In this document: in pieces, positions 30,831 through 38,711 of the stretch | Numbering within the stretch: the first letter of the stretch is position 1 | Layout: each line of letters begins with the position of its first letter | Assembly: GCF_004135605.1 (NCBI RefSeq) | Contig: NZ_SDPT01000001.1 | Span: forward strand, 496,001-560,000 | Source: Sphingomonas desiccabilis | GTDB taxonomy: Bacteria; Pseudomonadota; Alphaproteobacteria; Sphingomonadales; Sphingomonadaceae | DNA: 64,000 bases | Direction: 5' to 3' | Notes under the pieces: model-generated | What the model was told of the DNA's origin: nothing | Databases searched by the model: none | What the model saw: the letters and a program-made list of their open reading frames with translations, nothing else | Made by a program: the position numbers and the translations under genes

Positions 30831-32333
30831 GTGTTCGATAGCTTGAGCGACCGGCTGGGAGGCGTCTTCGATCGCCTGCGGGGCCGTGGTGCGCTGACTG
30901 AAGCCGACGTGCGTACCGCCATGCGCGAAGTGCGCGTGGCGCTGCTGGAGGCCGATGTCGCACTTCCGGTCGCGCGCGCCTTCGTCGACAAGGCGACCGA
31001 GGCCGCGATCGGCCAGGACGTGCTGCGCTCGGTCACGCCGGGGCAGCAGGTCGTCAAGATCGTCCACGACACGCTGGTCGACATGCTGGGGCCGGACACG
31101 GCCGAGCTCGACATCGCGGTCACCCCGCCTGCGGTGGTGATGCTCGTCGGTCTCCAGGGCTCGGGCAAGACGACCACTACGGCCAAGCTCGCCAAGCTCT
31201 TGTCGGGCCGCGAGCGCAAGAAGGTGCTGATGGCGTCGCTCGACGTCAATCGGCCGGCCGCGCAGGAGCAGCTGGCGGTGCTGGGTACCCAGGTCGAGGT
31301 GGCGACGCTGCCGATCGTGCAGGGCCAGCAGCCGGTCGACATCGCCCGGCGCGCGCTCCAGTCGGCGAAGCTCCAGGGCTTCGACGTGGTGATGCTCGAC
31401 ACCGCCGGTCGCCTCCACGTCGACCAGGCGCTGATGGACGAGATGAAGGCGGTGTCCGACATCGCCCGTCCGAACGAGACGCTGCTGGTGGTCGACTCGC
31501 TCACCGGCCAGGACGCGGTCAACGTCGCGACCAGCTTTTCCGAGCAGGTGCCGCTGACCGGCGTGATCCTGACCCGCATGGACGGCGATGCCCGCGGCGG
31601 TGCGGCGCTCTCGATGCGCGCGGTCACCGGCAAGCCGATCAAGTTCGCAGGCGTCGGCGAAAAGCTCGACGCAATCGAGCCGTTCCACCCCAAGCGCGTC
31701 GCGGGCCGCATCCTCGGCATGGGCGACGTGGTGTCGCTGGTCGAGCGCGCCGCCGAGAGCATCCAGGCGGAGGATGCCGAGCGCATCGCCAATCGGATGG
31801 CCAAGGGCCAGTTCGACATGAACGACCTGCGCGCGCAGCTGCAGCAGATGCGCCGCATGGGCGGGCTGGGCGCGCTGGCCGGCATGATCCCGGGCATGAA
31901 GAAGGCGCAGGCGGCGATGGCCTCCGGCGCGGTCGACGAAAAGATCCTGCTGCGCATGGACGCGATGATCACGTCGATGACGCCCAAGGAGCGTTCCAAG
32001 CCCGAACTGCTCAACGCCAAGCGCAAGATCCGCGTCGCCAAGGGGTCCGGCACCACGGTGCAGGATGTGAACAAGCTCCTGAAGATGCACCAGGAAATGT
32101 CCACGGCCATGAAGAAGCTCAAGAAGATGGGCGGTCTGAAGGGCATGATGGCGATGCTGGGCAAGGGCGGTCCGGGAGGCGGCATGGCCGGCCTGGGCAA
32201 TGCGCTCGGCGGCGCAGAGCTTGGCGACATGATGAGCAAGGCCGGCGGCAGCGGCGGCCTTCCGGGGCTTCCCGGCGGCAAGGGCGGCATGCAGCTGCCC
32301 CCTGGCTTCGAGAATCTGATCAAGAAGAAGTGA
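30831..32333 (+). CDS. ffh: Signal recognition particle protein Ffh
   Basis: The product has 500 residues from a GTG start (VFDSLSDRLGGVFDRLRGR), with GGAGCAGG upstream; frames further upstream are not family-like. The N domain is followed by the GTPase domain with GLQGSGKTTTTAKLA, SLDVNRPAAQEQL and DTAGRLHVD, then the methionine-rich M domain (about residues 300-440: QLQQMRRMGGLGALAGMIPG) that binds the SRP RNA and signal peptides. The tail of about 60 residues is Gly/Met/Leu-rich. It heads the ffh-rpsP-rimM group. Confidence 0.96.
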   Translation: MFDSLSDRLGGVFDRLRGRGALTEADVRTAMREVRVALLEADVALPVARAFVDKATEAAIGQDVLRSVTPGQQVVKIVHDTLVDMLGPDTAELDIAVTPPAVVMLVGLQGSGKTTTTAKLAKLLSGRERKKVLMASLDVNRPAAQEQLAVLGTQVEVATLPIVQGQQPVDIARRALQSAKLQGFDVVMLDTAGRLHVDQALMDEMKAVSDIARPNETLLVVDSLTGQDAVNVATSFSEQVPLTGVILTRMDGDARGGAALSMRAVTGKPIKFAGVGEKLDAIEPFHPKRVAGRILGMGDVVSLVERAAESIQAEDAERIANRMAKGQFDMNDLRAQLQQMRRMGGLGALAGMIPGMKKAQAAMASGAVDEKILLRMDAMITSMTPKERSKPELLNAKRKIRVAKGSGTTVQDVNKLLKMHQEMSTAMKKLKKMGGLKGMMAMLGKGGPGGGMAGLGNALGGAELGDMMSKAGGSGGLPGLPGGKGGMQLPPGFENLIKKK

Positions 32334-32410
32334 GCGCTCCCCAGGAGCGATCAGCAACCCAACGGCCCGGCGATCGCCGCGGCTACGAGTAGAAAGAAGA
32401 AGGAAATCTC

Positions 32411-32794
32411 ATGGCAATCAGCATGCGTCTGTCGCGCGGTGGCTCCAAGAAGCGCCCCTACTACCGGATCGTGATCGCCGACGCGCGCAGCCCGCGTGAC
32501 GGCAAGTTCATCGAGAAGGTTGGCACCTACAACCCGCTCCTCGCCAAGGACGACGAGAAGCGCGTCGTGCTCGACACCGAGCGTGCGAAGCACTGGCTGA
32601 GCGTCGGCGCGCAGCCGACCGACCGCGTCCTCCGCTTCCTCGATGCCGCCGGCGTCAAGGAGCGCACCGCACGCAACAACCCGAACAAGGGCAAGCCGGG
32701 CGAAAAGGCCACCGAGCGCGCTGAAGAGCGTGCAGCCAAGGCGGCCGAGGCGGCTGCCGCTGCCGAGGCGCCGGCCGAGACTGCCGAGGCCTGA
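32411..32794 (+). CDS. rpsP: 30S ribosomal protein S16
   Basis: This 127-residue protein begins with the canonical S16 N-terminus [20 protein letters not shown]. The S16 core ends near residue 85, and about 40 extra residues form a Lys/Ala/Glu-rich tail ([18 protein letters not shown]), longer than in E. coli (82 residues) but common in alphaproteobacteria. It lies 77 bases after ffh. An acidic mini-gene and rimM follow. Confidence 0.96.
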   Translation: MAISMRLSRGGSKKRPYYRIVIADARSPRDGKFIEKVGTYNPLLAKDDEKRVVLDTERAKHWLSVGAQPTDRVLRFLDAAGVKERTARNNPNKGKPGEKATERAEERAAKAAEAAAAAEAPAETAEA

Positions 32795-32819
32795 GCCCAA
32801 ACGGGCGTTCGCGCGTTTC

Positions 32820-32857
32820 TTCTGCCGAACCCGCCTGCAAGGGGCGGGCCGGCAGAA
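32820..32857 (+). promoter_or_regulatory. Hairpin that overlaps the ribosome-binding site of the acidic mini-gene
   Basis: TTCTGCCG (32820-32827) pairs with CGGCAGAA (32850-32857), and inside it CCCGCC pairs with GGCGGG. The 3' arm covers the first bases of the AGAAGGAG ribosome-binding site at 32854-32861. With no T run it looks more like a translational control or RNA-processing element than a terminator. Confidence 0.45.
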
Positions 32858-32868
32858 GGAGCGGCACG

Positions 32869-33018
32869 ATGACCATCGACCCCGAACAGCACGGCGCCAA
32901 CGACCATGACGACTCGTCGTCCCCGAACGCCGGGGCGGACACCGGCGTCTCGACGCCCGATCCCGCGGAGGGTGCCGACGACGCCCCCGGCGGCGGCGAC
33001 GGATCTCCCGACGCCTGA
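32869..33018 (+). CDS. 49-residue acidic mini-protein between rpsP and rimM
   Basis: The frame has a strong AGAAGGAG ribosome-binding site 7 bases before ATG 32869. It encodes a peptide with ten aspartates, two glutamates and no lysine or arginine (MTIDPEQHGANDHDD...), probably disordered. It ends 31 bases before the likely rimM start. Alternatively a single-base error near 33000 could fuse it to rimM as an acidic N-terminal extension, because rimM lacks a good start of its own. I cannot decide between these. Confidence 0.5.
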   Translation: MTIDPEQHGANDHDDSSSPNAGADTGVSTPDPAEGADDAPGGGDGSPDA

Positions 33019-33049
33019 GGCGAAGGCGGGCGCCGATGGCGAGCGCCGG

Positions 33050-33511
33050 GTGGTGCTCGCCGTCGCGATTGGCGCGCATGGCGTCGCGGGCGAGGTGCGG
33101 CTCAAGGTCTTCGCCGAGGACCTGGGCGCGCACACGGTGCTGAACGGCGGCGCCTTGACGCTCCGATCGGTTCGGCCGGGCAACAATGGCGCCATCGCCC
33201 GCTTCGCCGAGGTTTCCTCGCGCGATGCGGCCGAGGCGTTGCGGGGTACCCAGCTGTGGGTGCCGCGCGACAGCCTGCCTCCTCTGGAGGAAGGCGAATA
33301 TTATCATGCCGACCTGATCGGCCTGGCGGCATTCTCCGACACGGACGAGCCGCTCGGCACCGTGGTCGCCGTCGAGAACTTCGGCGCGGGCGACGTGCTG
33401 GAAATCGAGCGTCCGACGGGCAAGCGCTTCATGGTTCCGATGCGGGCCGACGCGGTTCCGGAATGGAATGCCGAGCGACTGGTGGTCACGACAGCCTTCA
33501 TCGAGGCCTGA
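33050..33511 (+). CDS. rimM: 16S rRNA processing protein RimM
   Basis: This 30S assembly factor binds S19 and helps mature the 16S 3' domain. The RimM domain starts VVLAVAIGAHGVAGEVRLKV and is followed by a PRC-barrel (EYYHADLIGLAAF...GTVVAVENFGAGDVLEIERPTGKRFMVPM). The start is uncertain: GTG 33050 gives 153 residues and fits the domain. An in-frame ATG at 32906 would add 48 Pro/Arg-rich residues but has no ribosome-binding site and overlaps the acidic mini-gene out of frame. In most relatives trmD follows directly; here three other genes intervene. Confidence 0.9.
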   Translation: MVLAVAIGAHGVAGEVRLKVFAEDLGAHTVLNGGALTLRSVRPGNNGAIARFAEVSSRDAAEALRGTQLWVPRDSLPPLEEGEYYHADLIGLAAFSDTDEPLGTVVAVENFGAGDVLEIERPTGKRFMVPMRADAVPEWNAERLVVTTAFIEA

Positions 33512-33598
33512 GGCGCACGTGACGGTCGGTCAAGCTGTTGCGAATCTGTCATAATTCGTCGCTTGCCGCCCCTGCGCCCGCTGGCTAGGCCGCGCACG

Positions 33599-35089
33599 AT
33601 GCTCCGCAAACCCGCCCCGTTGCTGCTCCTGGCAGCGCTGATGCTGTTCGTGCTTGCCGCACTGGTACTGCCGCTCAACCGCGACGAGAGCCAGTATGTC
33701 GCGGCCGTGGAGCTGATGCGTTACGGGCTGCCGTTCCGCGACTTCATGTACCTGCAGACGCCGCTGCAGCCCTTTCTTCTCGCGCCATTCGCCTTTGTCG
33801 AGGAGGGCTGGCTGTTCCTGTCGCTGCGGCTCGCCAACGCCGTGGTTGCCGCCGGCGCGGTCCTGTTCGTCTACCTGGCCGCAAAGGGAGCGGGCGGAAG
33901 CCCCCGCCGGGCACTCGCCGCTGCCGTCATGCTCGCCTTGTGCGACGCGATGATCTTCGCCGGCGGCGTCGCGCGCAACGACGCGCTGCCGGTGTTCTTC
34001 GAGGCACTGGGCATCTGGCTGCTGGTCGACACGCACCTGCGGATCCGTCCGACGTGGCGCATCTTCCTGGCCGGGCTCGCCTTCGGCGCGGCCGTGTCGG
34101 TCAAGATCAGCTACATCGTGCCGGCCGGGGTGCTGTTCGCGGTGATGCTGTACGAGGGGCGCCGCGACCGCTTCCGCAGCGTCACCGCTTATGCGCTGGG
34201 CGGCGCGGTGGGCGTGGTGCCGACGCTGGTGCTGCTGGCGGTCGCGCCGGAGAGCTTCCTGTTCGGCGTCTTCGAATATTCGCTGGTGGCACCCCAGCAA
34301 TGGCGGATGCTCAACGAGCAGGCGCACATGCTCGAGTTCCCGACGACGCTCGGCCGGCTCGCCTGGTTCCTGGTCCAGGGGCCGGCGCTGGTGGTGCTCG
34401 CGCTGGTGCTCTGGCGGCGGTTCCGCCACGGGGGGGATCGCCATGGCGTCGCGCTCGACTGGCTGATCATCGCCGGCTGCATCGCCGCGATGCTGCCGCA
34501 GCCTAGCTTCCGCCAATATGTCATTCCGATCCTGCCGCCGCTGTTCGTGCGGTTCGGCGCGATCCATGGGCCCATCGCACCGCGCAGGAGTCTGCGGCTG
34601 GTGCTGGCCGTAACCCTGGTCCTGGGGCTTTGGCGGACGACCAGCGAGTCGATCGCGGCGCTGAGGGGAGGTTCCCCAATCCTGTTCGCGGTCGCCGACG
34701 GCGATTGGCTGGGGGAGCATCTGGACGACAGCGGGATGCCGGGCATGGCGGTCAGCCTGTCGCCGGAGCGGTTCGCGGGCGGCAAGCTCGACATCGACCC
34801 GCGCTTCGCCATGGGGCCGTTCCTGTTCCGCATGCGTGGGCTCGCCACCCCGGCCGAGGAGCAGCGGATGCACATGGTCACGCGCGAAAGCCTGGACCGG
34901 GTGCTGAACAGCGCGCCGCCGCCCGCGATCGTGACGGGCGGCGAGGCGCGGTCGACCCCCGCTGCTCCGGGAGGCCTGGATGCGCCGCTACGCGGCTGGG
35001 CGGAGCGCAACGCCTATCGCCGGATGCAGTCGCCCTCGGGCATCCTGTCGCTCTACCTGCGGACGCAGCACGCGCAACGCCGCGGATAG
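33599..35089 (+). CDS. Multi-pass membrane protein, GT-C glycosyltransferase-like
   Basis: This 496-residue protein has about nine or ten membrane helices. After the first helix (LLLLAALMLFVLAALVLPL) comes RDESQY, the short acidic motif that in GT-C enzymes (ArnT, PMT-type) supplies the catalytic aspartate in the first periplasmic loop. The next segments FMYLQTPLQPFLLAPF and LRLANAVVAAGAVLF fit the same fold. It probably transfers a sugar from a polyprenyl donor; the acceptor is unknown. The C-terminal 130 residues are soluble. It is transcribed from within the rpsP-rimM-trmD region and followed by a sulfotransferase gene. Confidence 0.75.
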   Translation: MLRKPAPLLLLAALMLFVLAALVLPLNRDESQYVAAVELMRYGLPFRDFMYLQTPLQPFLLAPFAFVEEGWLFLSLRLANAVVAAGAVLFVYLAAKGAGGSPRRALAAAVMLALCDAMIFAGGVARNDALPVFFEALGIWLLVDTHLRIRPTWRIFLAGLAFGAAVSVKISYIVPAGVLFAVMLYEGRRDRFRSVTAYALGGAVGVVPTLVLLAVAPESFLFGVFEYSLVAPQQWRMLNEQAHMLEFPTTLGRLAWFLVQGPALVVLALVLWRRFRHGGDRHGVALDWLIIAGCIAAMLPQPSFRQYVIPILPPLFVRFGAIHGPIAPRRSLRLVLAVTLVLGLWRTTSESIAALRGGSPILFAVADGDWLGEHLDDSGMPGMAVSLSPERFAGGKLDIDPRFAMGPFLFRMRGLATPAEEQRMHMVTRESLDRVLNSAPPPAIVTGGEARSTPAAPGGLDAPLRGWAERNAYRRMQSPSGILSLYLRTQHAQRRG

Positions 35090-35209
35090 CGCGGGCTATC
35101 CAGGGGTGGACAAGCCCGTAAAAGCGGCGTGTGGCACTAGTCGCTGGCTGGCGGGTTCTTCCTGTTTGCCAACGAGGGCCCTCGATCTTGGCTGCCGGAG
35201 ATCTCTCGC

Positions 35210-36463
35210 TTGGAACTCGTCGCCCTTGCCGCGCAGCACCGCCGCAACGCCCTCGTGAGCGGGCTGCTGGAGAAGGCGTGGAGCCGGGGCTGGCTTTCGC
35301 GGCCCGTTCTGGAGCCGGATCAGCTGATTGCCGTCGCCCGCGCGCGAACCGGCCTGCACGACCTGGGAAGCGGCAGCGGCTGGAACGACCGGCTGGAGCG
35401 GCTCACCCAGGCGCTGCGGGAAGAGGCGGCGTTGACGCCGCTCGGAACGGTGATCGCCTATGGCCAGTTGGTCGCGGCCCTTGCTGATCGGGCGCGCGTC
35501 CACGCACTCTGGCGGCGGCATCCGGAGATCCTCGACCGACCTATTCCCCGGCCGATCATCGTGCTGGGACAGATGCGCTCGGGCAGCACGCGCATGCAGC
35601 GGCTGCTCGCCTGCGACCCCCGGCTGGCGCACACCCGCTTCTTCGAAAGCTGGAACCCGGTGCCGATCACCCACCGCCGTTGGCTCGATGACCGGCGGGT
35701 CCGCGCATGGATCGGCCTGCGTTGTGCGGAGTGGCTGAACCCGGAGTTCCGCATCATCCACCCGACCGCCCTGGAGGCGGCCGACGAGGAGATCGGGCTG
35801 CACAACGTCTCGATCTTCGGCGCGGCGTTCGAGGCGCAGTGGCGCATCCCGAGCTTTGCCGCCGTCAGCGAGGCGATGGACACCCGGCCCGTCTACGCCG
35901 AGTTCAAGCGGCTGCTGCAGACGGTGGCATGGCTCAGGAAGGCGCGGGAGGACCGCCCCTGGGTGCTCAAGCTTCCCCAGTTCGCGCAGGATCTGGACTC
36001 GCTGCTTGCCGTCTTTCCGGACGCACGGCTCGTGTGCCTCGACCGGCGGGCATCGGCCGTGGTCGCGTCGTCGGCATCGCTGGTGCACAGCCAGATGCGC
36101 GTGCAGTCGGACGACGTCGATCGCCATTGGATCGGAGCGGAGTGGGTCCGCAAGGTGGCGCTGCGGGAGCGGCGGATGCAGGCCGCACGGGCCGCGGCGG
36201 ACGTGCCGCAGGTCGACGTCGGCTTCGATGCGATCGGCGAGGATTGGGAGCGGGAGATGCAGCGGGTCTATCGCATGCTCGGCCTGCCGCTGACGGAGGC
36301 CGTGCGGAGCCGCATGCAGCGCTACCTGGATCAGCGGCGGCACCGCCGGCTGACGCGCCACCGTTACGCACTCAGCGACTTCGGCCTGAGCGAGGCCGAA
36401 GTCGCGCGGGCGGTGCACGGTGCGCAGGGCGCCGCGTCCGGCAAGCTGCACGCCCTGGGTTAG
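35210..36463 (+). CDS. Sulfotransferase family protein
   Basis: The product has 417 residues from a TTG start. The PAPS 5'-phosphosulfate-binding loop reads LGQMRSGSTRMQRLLA (near residue 120), and a 3'-phosphate-binding region is suggested by VCLDRRASAVVASSASL. It belongs to the PF13469-like group that sulfates lipids, glycans or peptides. Co-orientation with a GT-C-type gene suggests modification of a glycan or glycolipid; that is inference. Its 3' end overlaps the convergent flavoprotein gene by 4 bases. Confidence 0.82.
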   Translation: MELVALAAQHRRNALVSGLLEKAWSRGWLSRPVLEPDQLIAVARARTGLHDLGSGSGWNDRLERLTQALREEAALTPLGTVIAYGQLVAALADRARVHALWRRHPEILDRPIPRPIIVLGQMRSGSTRMQRLLACDPRLAHTRFFESWNPVPITHRRWLDDRRVRAWIGLRCAEWLNPEFRIIHPTALEAADEEIGLHNVSIFGAAFEAQWRIPSFAAVSEAMDTRPVYAEFKRLLQTVAWLRKAREDRPWVLKLPQFAQDLDSLLAVFPDARLVCLDRRASAVVASSASLVHSQMRVQSDDVDRHWIGAEWVRKVALRERRMQAARAAADVPQVDVGFDAIGEDWEREMQRVYRMLGLPLTEAVRSRMQRYLDQRRHRRLTRHRYALSDFGLSEAEVARAVHGAQGAASGKLHALG

Positions 36464-37389
36464 CGCCAGAGCGGGGACTGCTCGCTCAGGGTGTTGCGGA
36501 TGGTGGTGGCGGCGACGCCGGCTTCGCCCATCGCGTGGCTGATCTGGTCCAGACCCTTCACCACGTCGCCCGCGGCGAACAGGCCCGGGATGGAGGTGCG
36601 CTGGTGGTCGTCGACCTCCAGGCAGCCGTCCTCGCTCGCCCGCGCGCCCGCCTCCACCGCGAGATGCGAGCGGATGCGGGAGCCGAGCGCGGGATAAACG
36701 CTGTCAAACGCCATGCGCCCGCCGGCAGTGTCGAGCGCCAGCCGGTCGCCCTCGATCGCAAAGCCGCCGCAGGGCCCGTCCACCCGCTGGATCCCGGCGG
36801 CATCGAGCTTGGCCATGCAGGCGTCGTCCAGCCCGTGCTCCGCGTCCGGCGCGATCAGCGTCACGTCGCGGGTGTAGCCGCGCAGGAACAGCGCCTCGCG
36901 CATGCCGTGATCGCCGGTGCCGATCACGCCCACGCGCTTGTCGGTCACCTCGTAGCCGTCGCAGATCGGGCAGTAGCGCAGCAGACCGCGGGCGAGCGCG
37001 GCGTCGTGGACGTCGTCGGGGAGGCTCCTGGGCCGGTGGTTGACCACGCCGGTCGCCAGCAGCACGGTGCGGGCGCGCGCGATCCGATCGCCGATCCGCA
37101 CGGCGAACCCGTCCTCGTCGCGCGAAAGGGCGGTGACCTCCGCAAGCTCCCGGTGGGCGCCGTAGCGCTTGGCCTGGGCATACATCAGCCGGAGCAGATC
37201 GGTGCCCTTGATCCCTTCGGGGTAGCCCGCATGGTTGCGCGTGCACGGGATCATCGCCGCGCGGCTGGAGCCGCAGTCGAACAGCCGGATCGAAAGGTGG
37301 AAGCGGGCCAGATAGATGGCGGCGGTGAGGCCGGCGGGGCCGGCGCCGATGATGATGCAGTCGTCGGGCTGCGTCTCGGAACTTGTCAT
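36460..37389 (-). CDS. Thioredoxin-reductase-like FAD/NAD(P)-dependent oxidoreductase
   Basis: In this 309-residue protein the FAD-binding GAGPAG (residues 15-20), a CxxC pair C140-PI-C143 in CPICDGYE, the NAD(P)-loop GTGDHG (157-162) and the closing FAD motif FAAGDVV define a low-molecular-weight thioredoxin-reductase-type enzyme. The CxxC is intact (CPIC rather than CATC), so disulfide chemistry is possible, but the substrate may not be thioredoxin. It points against the flanking genes and starts 28 bases from trmD, so it lies inside an otherwise ribosomal gene group. Confidence 0.87.
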   Translation of the reverse strand: MTSSETQPDDCIIIGAGPAGLTAAIYLARFHLSIRLFDCGSSRAAMIPCTRNHAGYPEGIKGTDLLRLMYAQAKRYGAHRELAEVTALSRDEDGFAVRIGDRIARARTVLLATGVVNHRPRSLPDDVHDAALARGLLRYCPICDGYEVTDKRVGVIGTGDHGMREALFLRGYTRDVTLIAPDAEHGLDDACMAKLDAAGIQRVDGPCGGFAIEGDRLALDTAGGRMAFDSVYPALGSRIRSHLAVEAGARASEDGCLEVDDHQRTSIPGLFAAGDVVKGLDQISHAMGEAGVAATTIRNTLSEQSPLWR

Positions 37390-37417
37390 CCTGTCTCCAT
37401 CGGTCAATGGGGCGGGC

Positions 37418-38149
37418 ATGTCTTTCACCGCTACCGTCCTAACGCTTTACCCGGAGATGTTTCCCGGCCCACTCGGCACTTCGCTTGCCGGGCGCGCGCT
37501 GCGCGAGGAACGTTGGTCGCTGGAGACGGTGCAGATCCGCGACTTCGCCACCGACAAGCACCGCTCGGTCGACGACACGCCGGCAGGGGGCGGGGCCGGG
37601 ATGGTGATGCGTGCCGACGTGCTCGCCGCCGCGCTTGACAGCGTTGCCGACGACCGGCCGGTGATCGCGATGAGCCCGCGCGGTCGTCCGCTCGACCAGC
37701 AGCGGGTGCGGGAACTAGCGCAGGGGCCGGGGGTCACCGTGCTGTGCGGCAGGTTCGAGGGCTATGACGAACGCCTGTTCGAGGCGCGCGACATCGAACC
37801 GGTGTCGATCGGTGACTATGTCCTGTCGGGGGGTGAGATGGGGGCGCTGGTGCTGCTCGATGCTTGCATTCGGCTGCTTCCCGGCGTAATGGGCGCCGCT
37901 TCCAGCGGGGATGACGAGAGCTTCGAAACGGGGCTGCTCGAATACCCGCAATATACCCGACCAGTCACATGGGAAGGGCGCACGATCCCCGAAGTGCTGC
38001 GATCGGGGGATCATGCGAAGATCGCGGCCTGGCGAAAGCACAGGGCTGAGGTCGATACACGGCTACGGAGGCCGGATCTGTGGGAGCGCCATGAGGGCGC
38101 TCGGGTCCGACCTCCCTCTGGCGCGCGGCGACATGACGAGGAAGACTGA
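37418..38149 (+). CDS. trmD: tRNA (guanine37-N1)-methyltransferase TrmD
   Basis: This 243-residue SPOUT-class enzyme makes m1G37, which guards the reading frame. The trefoil-knot SAM site is [20 protein letters not shown]. The N-terminus [17 protein letters not shown], the [11 protein letters not shown] loop and [12 protein letters not shown] are standard. rplS follows one base after the stop. Because the neighbour on its 5' side is divergent, its promoter must lie in the short gap or inside that gene. Confidence 0.96.
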   Translation: MSFTATVLTLYPEMFPGPLGTSLAGRALREERWSLETVQIRDFATDKHRSVDDTPAGGGAGMVMRADVLAAALDSVADDRPVIAMSPRGRPLDQQRVRELAQGPGVTVLCGRFEGYDERLFEARDIEPVSIGDYVLSGGEMGALVLLDACIRLLPGVMGAASSGDDESFETGLLEYPQYTRPVTWEGRTIPEVLRSGDHAKIAAWRKHRAEVDTRLRRPDLWERHEGARVRPPSGARRHDEED

Positions 38150-38150
38150 C

Positions 38151-38537
38151 ATGAACCTCATCCAGACGCTCGAAGCCGAGCAGATCGCCAAGTTCAACGA
38201 GGCGAAGAAGATTCCGGAATTCCGCGCGGGCGATACGCTGCGCGTCGGCGTGAAGGTCGTCGAAGGCGAGCGCACCCGCGTCCAGAACTACGAGGGCGTG
38301 TGCATCGCGCGCTCGAACAAGGGCATGGGCTCGTCTTTCACCGTCCGCAAGATCAGCTTCGGCGAGGGCGTCGAGCGCGTCTTCCCGCTGTATTCGCCCA
38401 ACATCGACTCGGTCGAAGTGGTGCGTCGCGGCGTGGTGCGTCGTGCGAAGCTCTATTACCTGCGTGGCCGCACCGGCAAGTCGGCGCGTATCGCCGAGCG
38501 TCGCGACCCGCGCCCGACGGCTGCTGCCGCCGAGTAA
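38151..38537 (+). CDS. rplS: 50S ribosomal protein L19
   Basis: This 128-residue protein has the typical L19 sequence [20 protein letters not shown] and [16 protein letters not shown], with a short Thr/Ala-rich tail. A GAGGAAG element precedes ATG 38151; an in-frame ATG six codons earlier also exists. It is coupled to trmD. There is about 170 bases of untranslated sequence before the next gene, with no feature that I can name. Confidence 0.96.
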   Translation: MNLIQTLEAEQIAKFNEAKKIPEFRAGDTLRVGVKVVEGERTRVQNYEGVCIARSNKGMGSSFTVRKISFGEGVERVFPLYSPNIDSVEVVRRGVVRRAKLYYLRGRTGKSARIAERRDPRPTAAAAE

Positions 38538-38711
38538 CGGCCGGCACCCATCGGGTCCGCTTTGGGGGCGTGGAGGGCGACAGCCTTCCGCGCCCCATTT
38601 GCGTGCGCGCGGAGTTCTCGCCGCCAACCAACGCTTTACCCCGCGGGACTTGCCCGCGATAACGCGGCCGTCGCCTGCGTCCGCAGGCGGGTTCCACGGA
38701 GACGCGACGGG

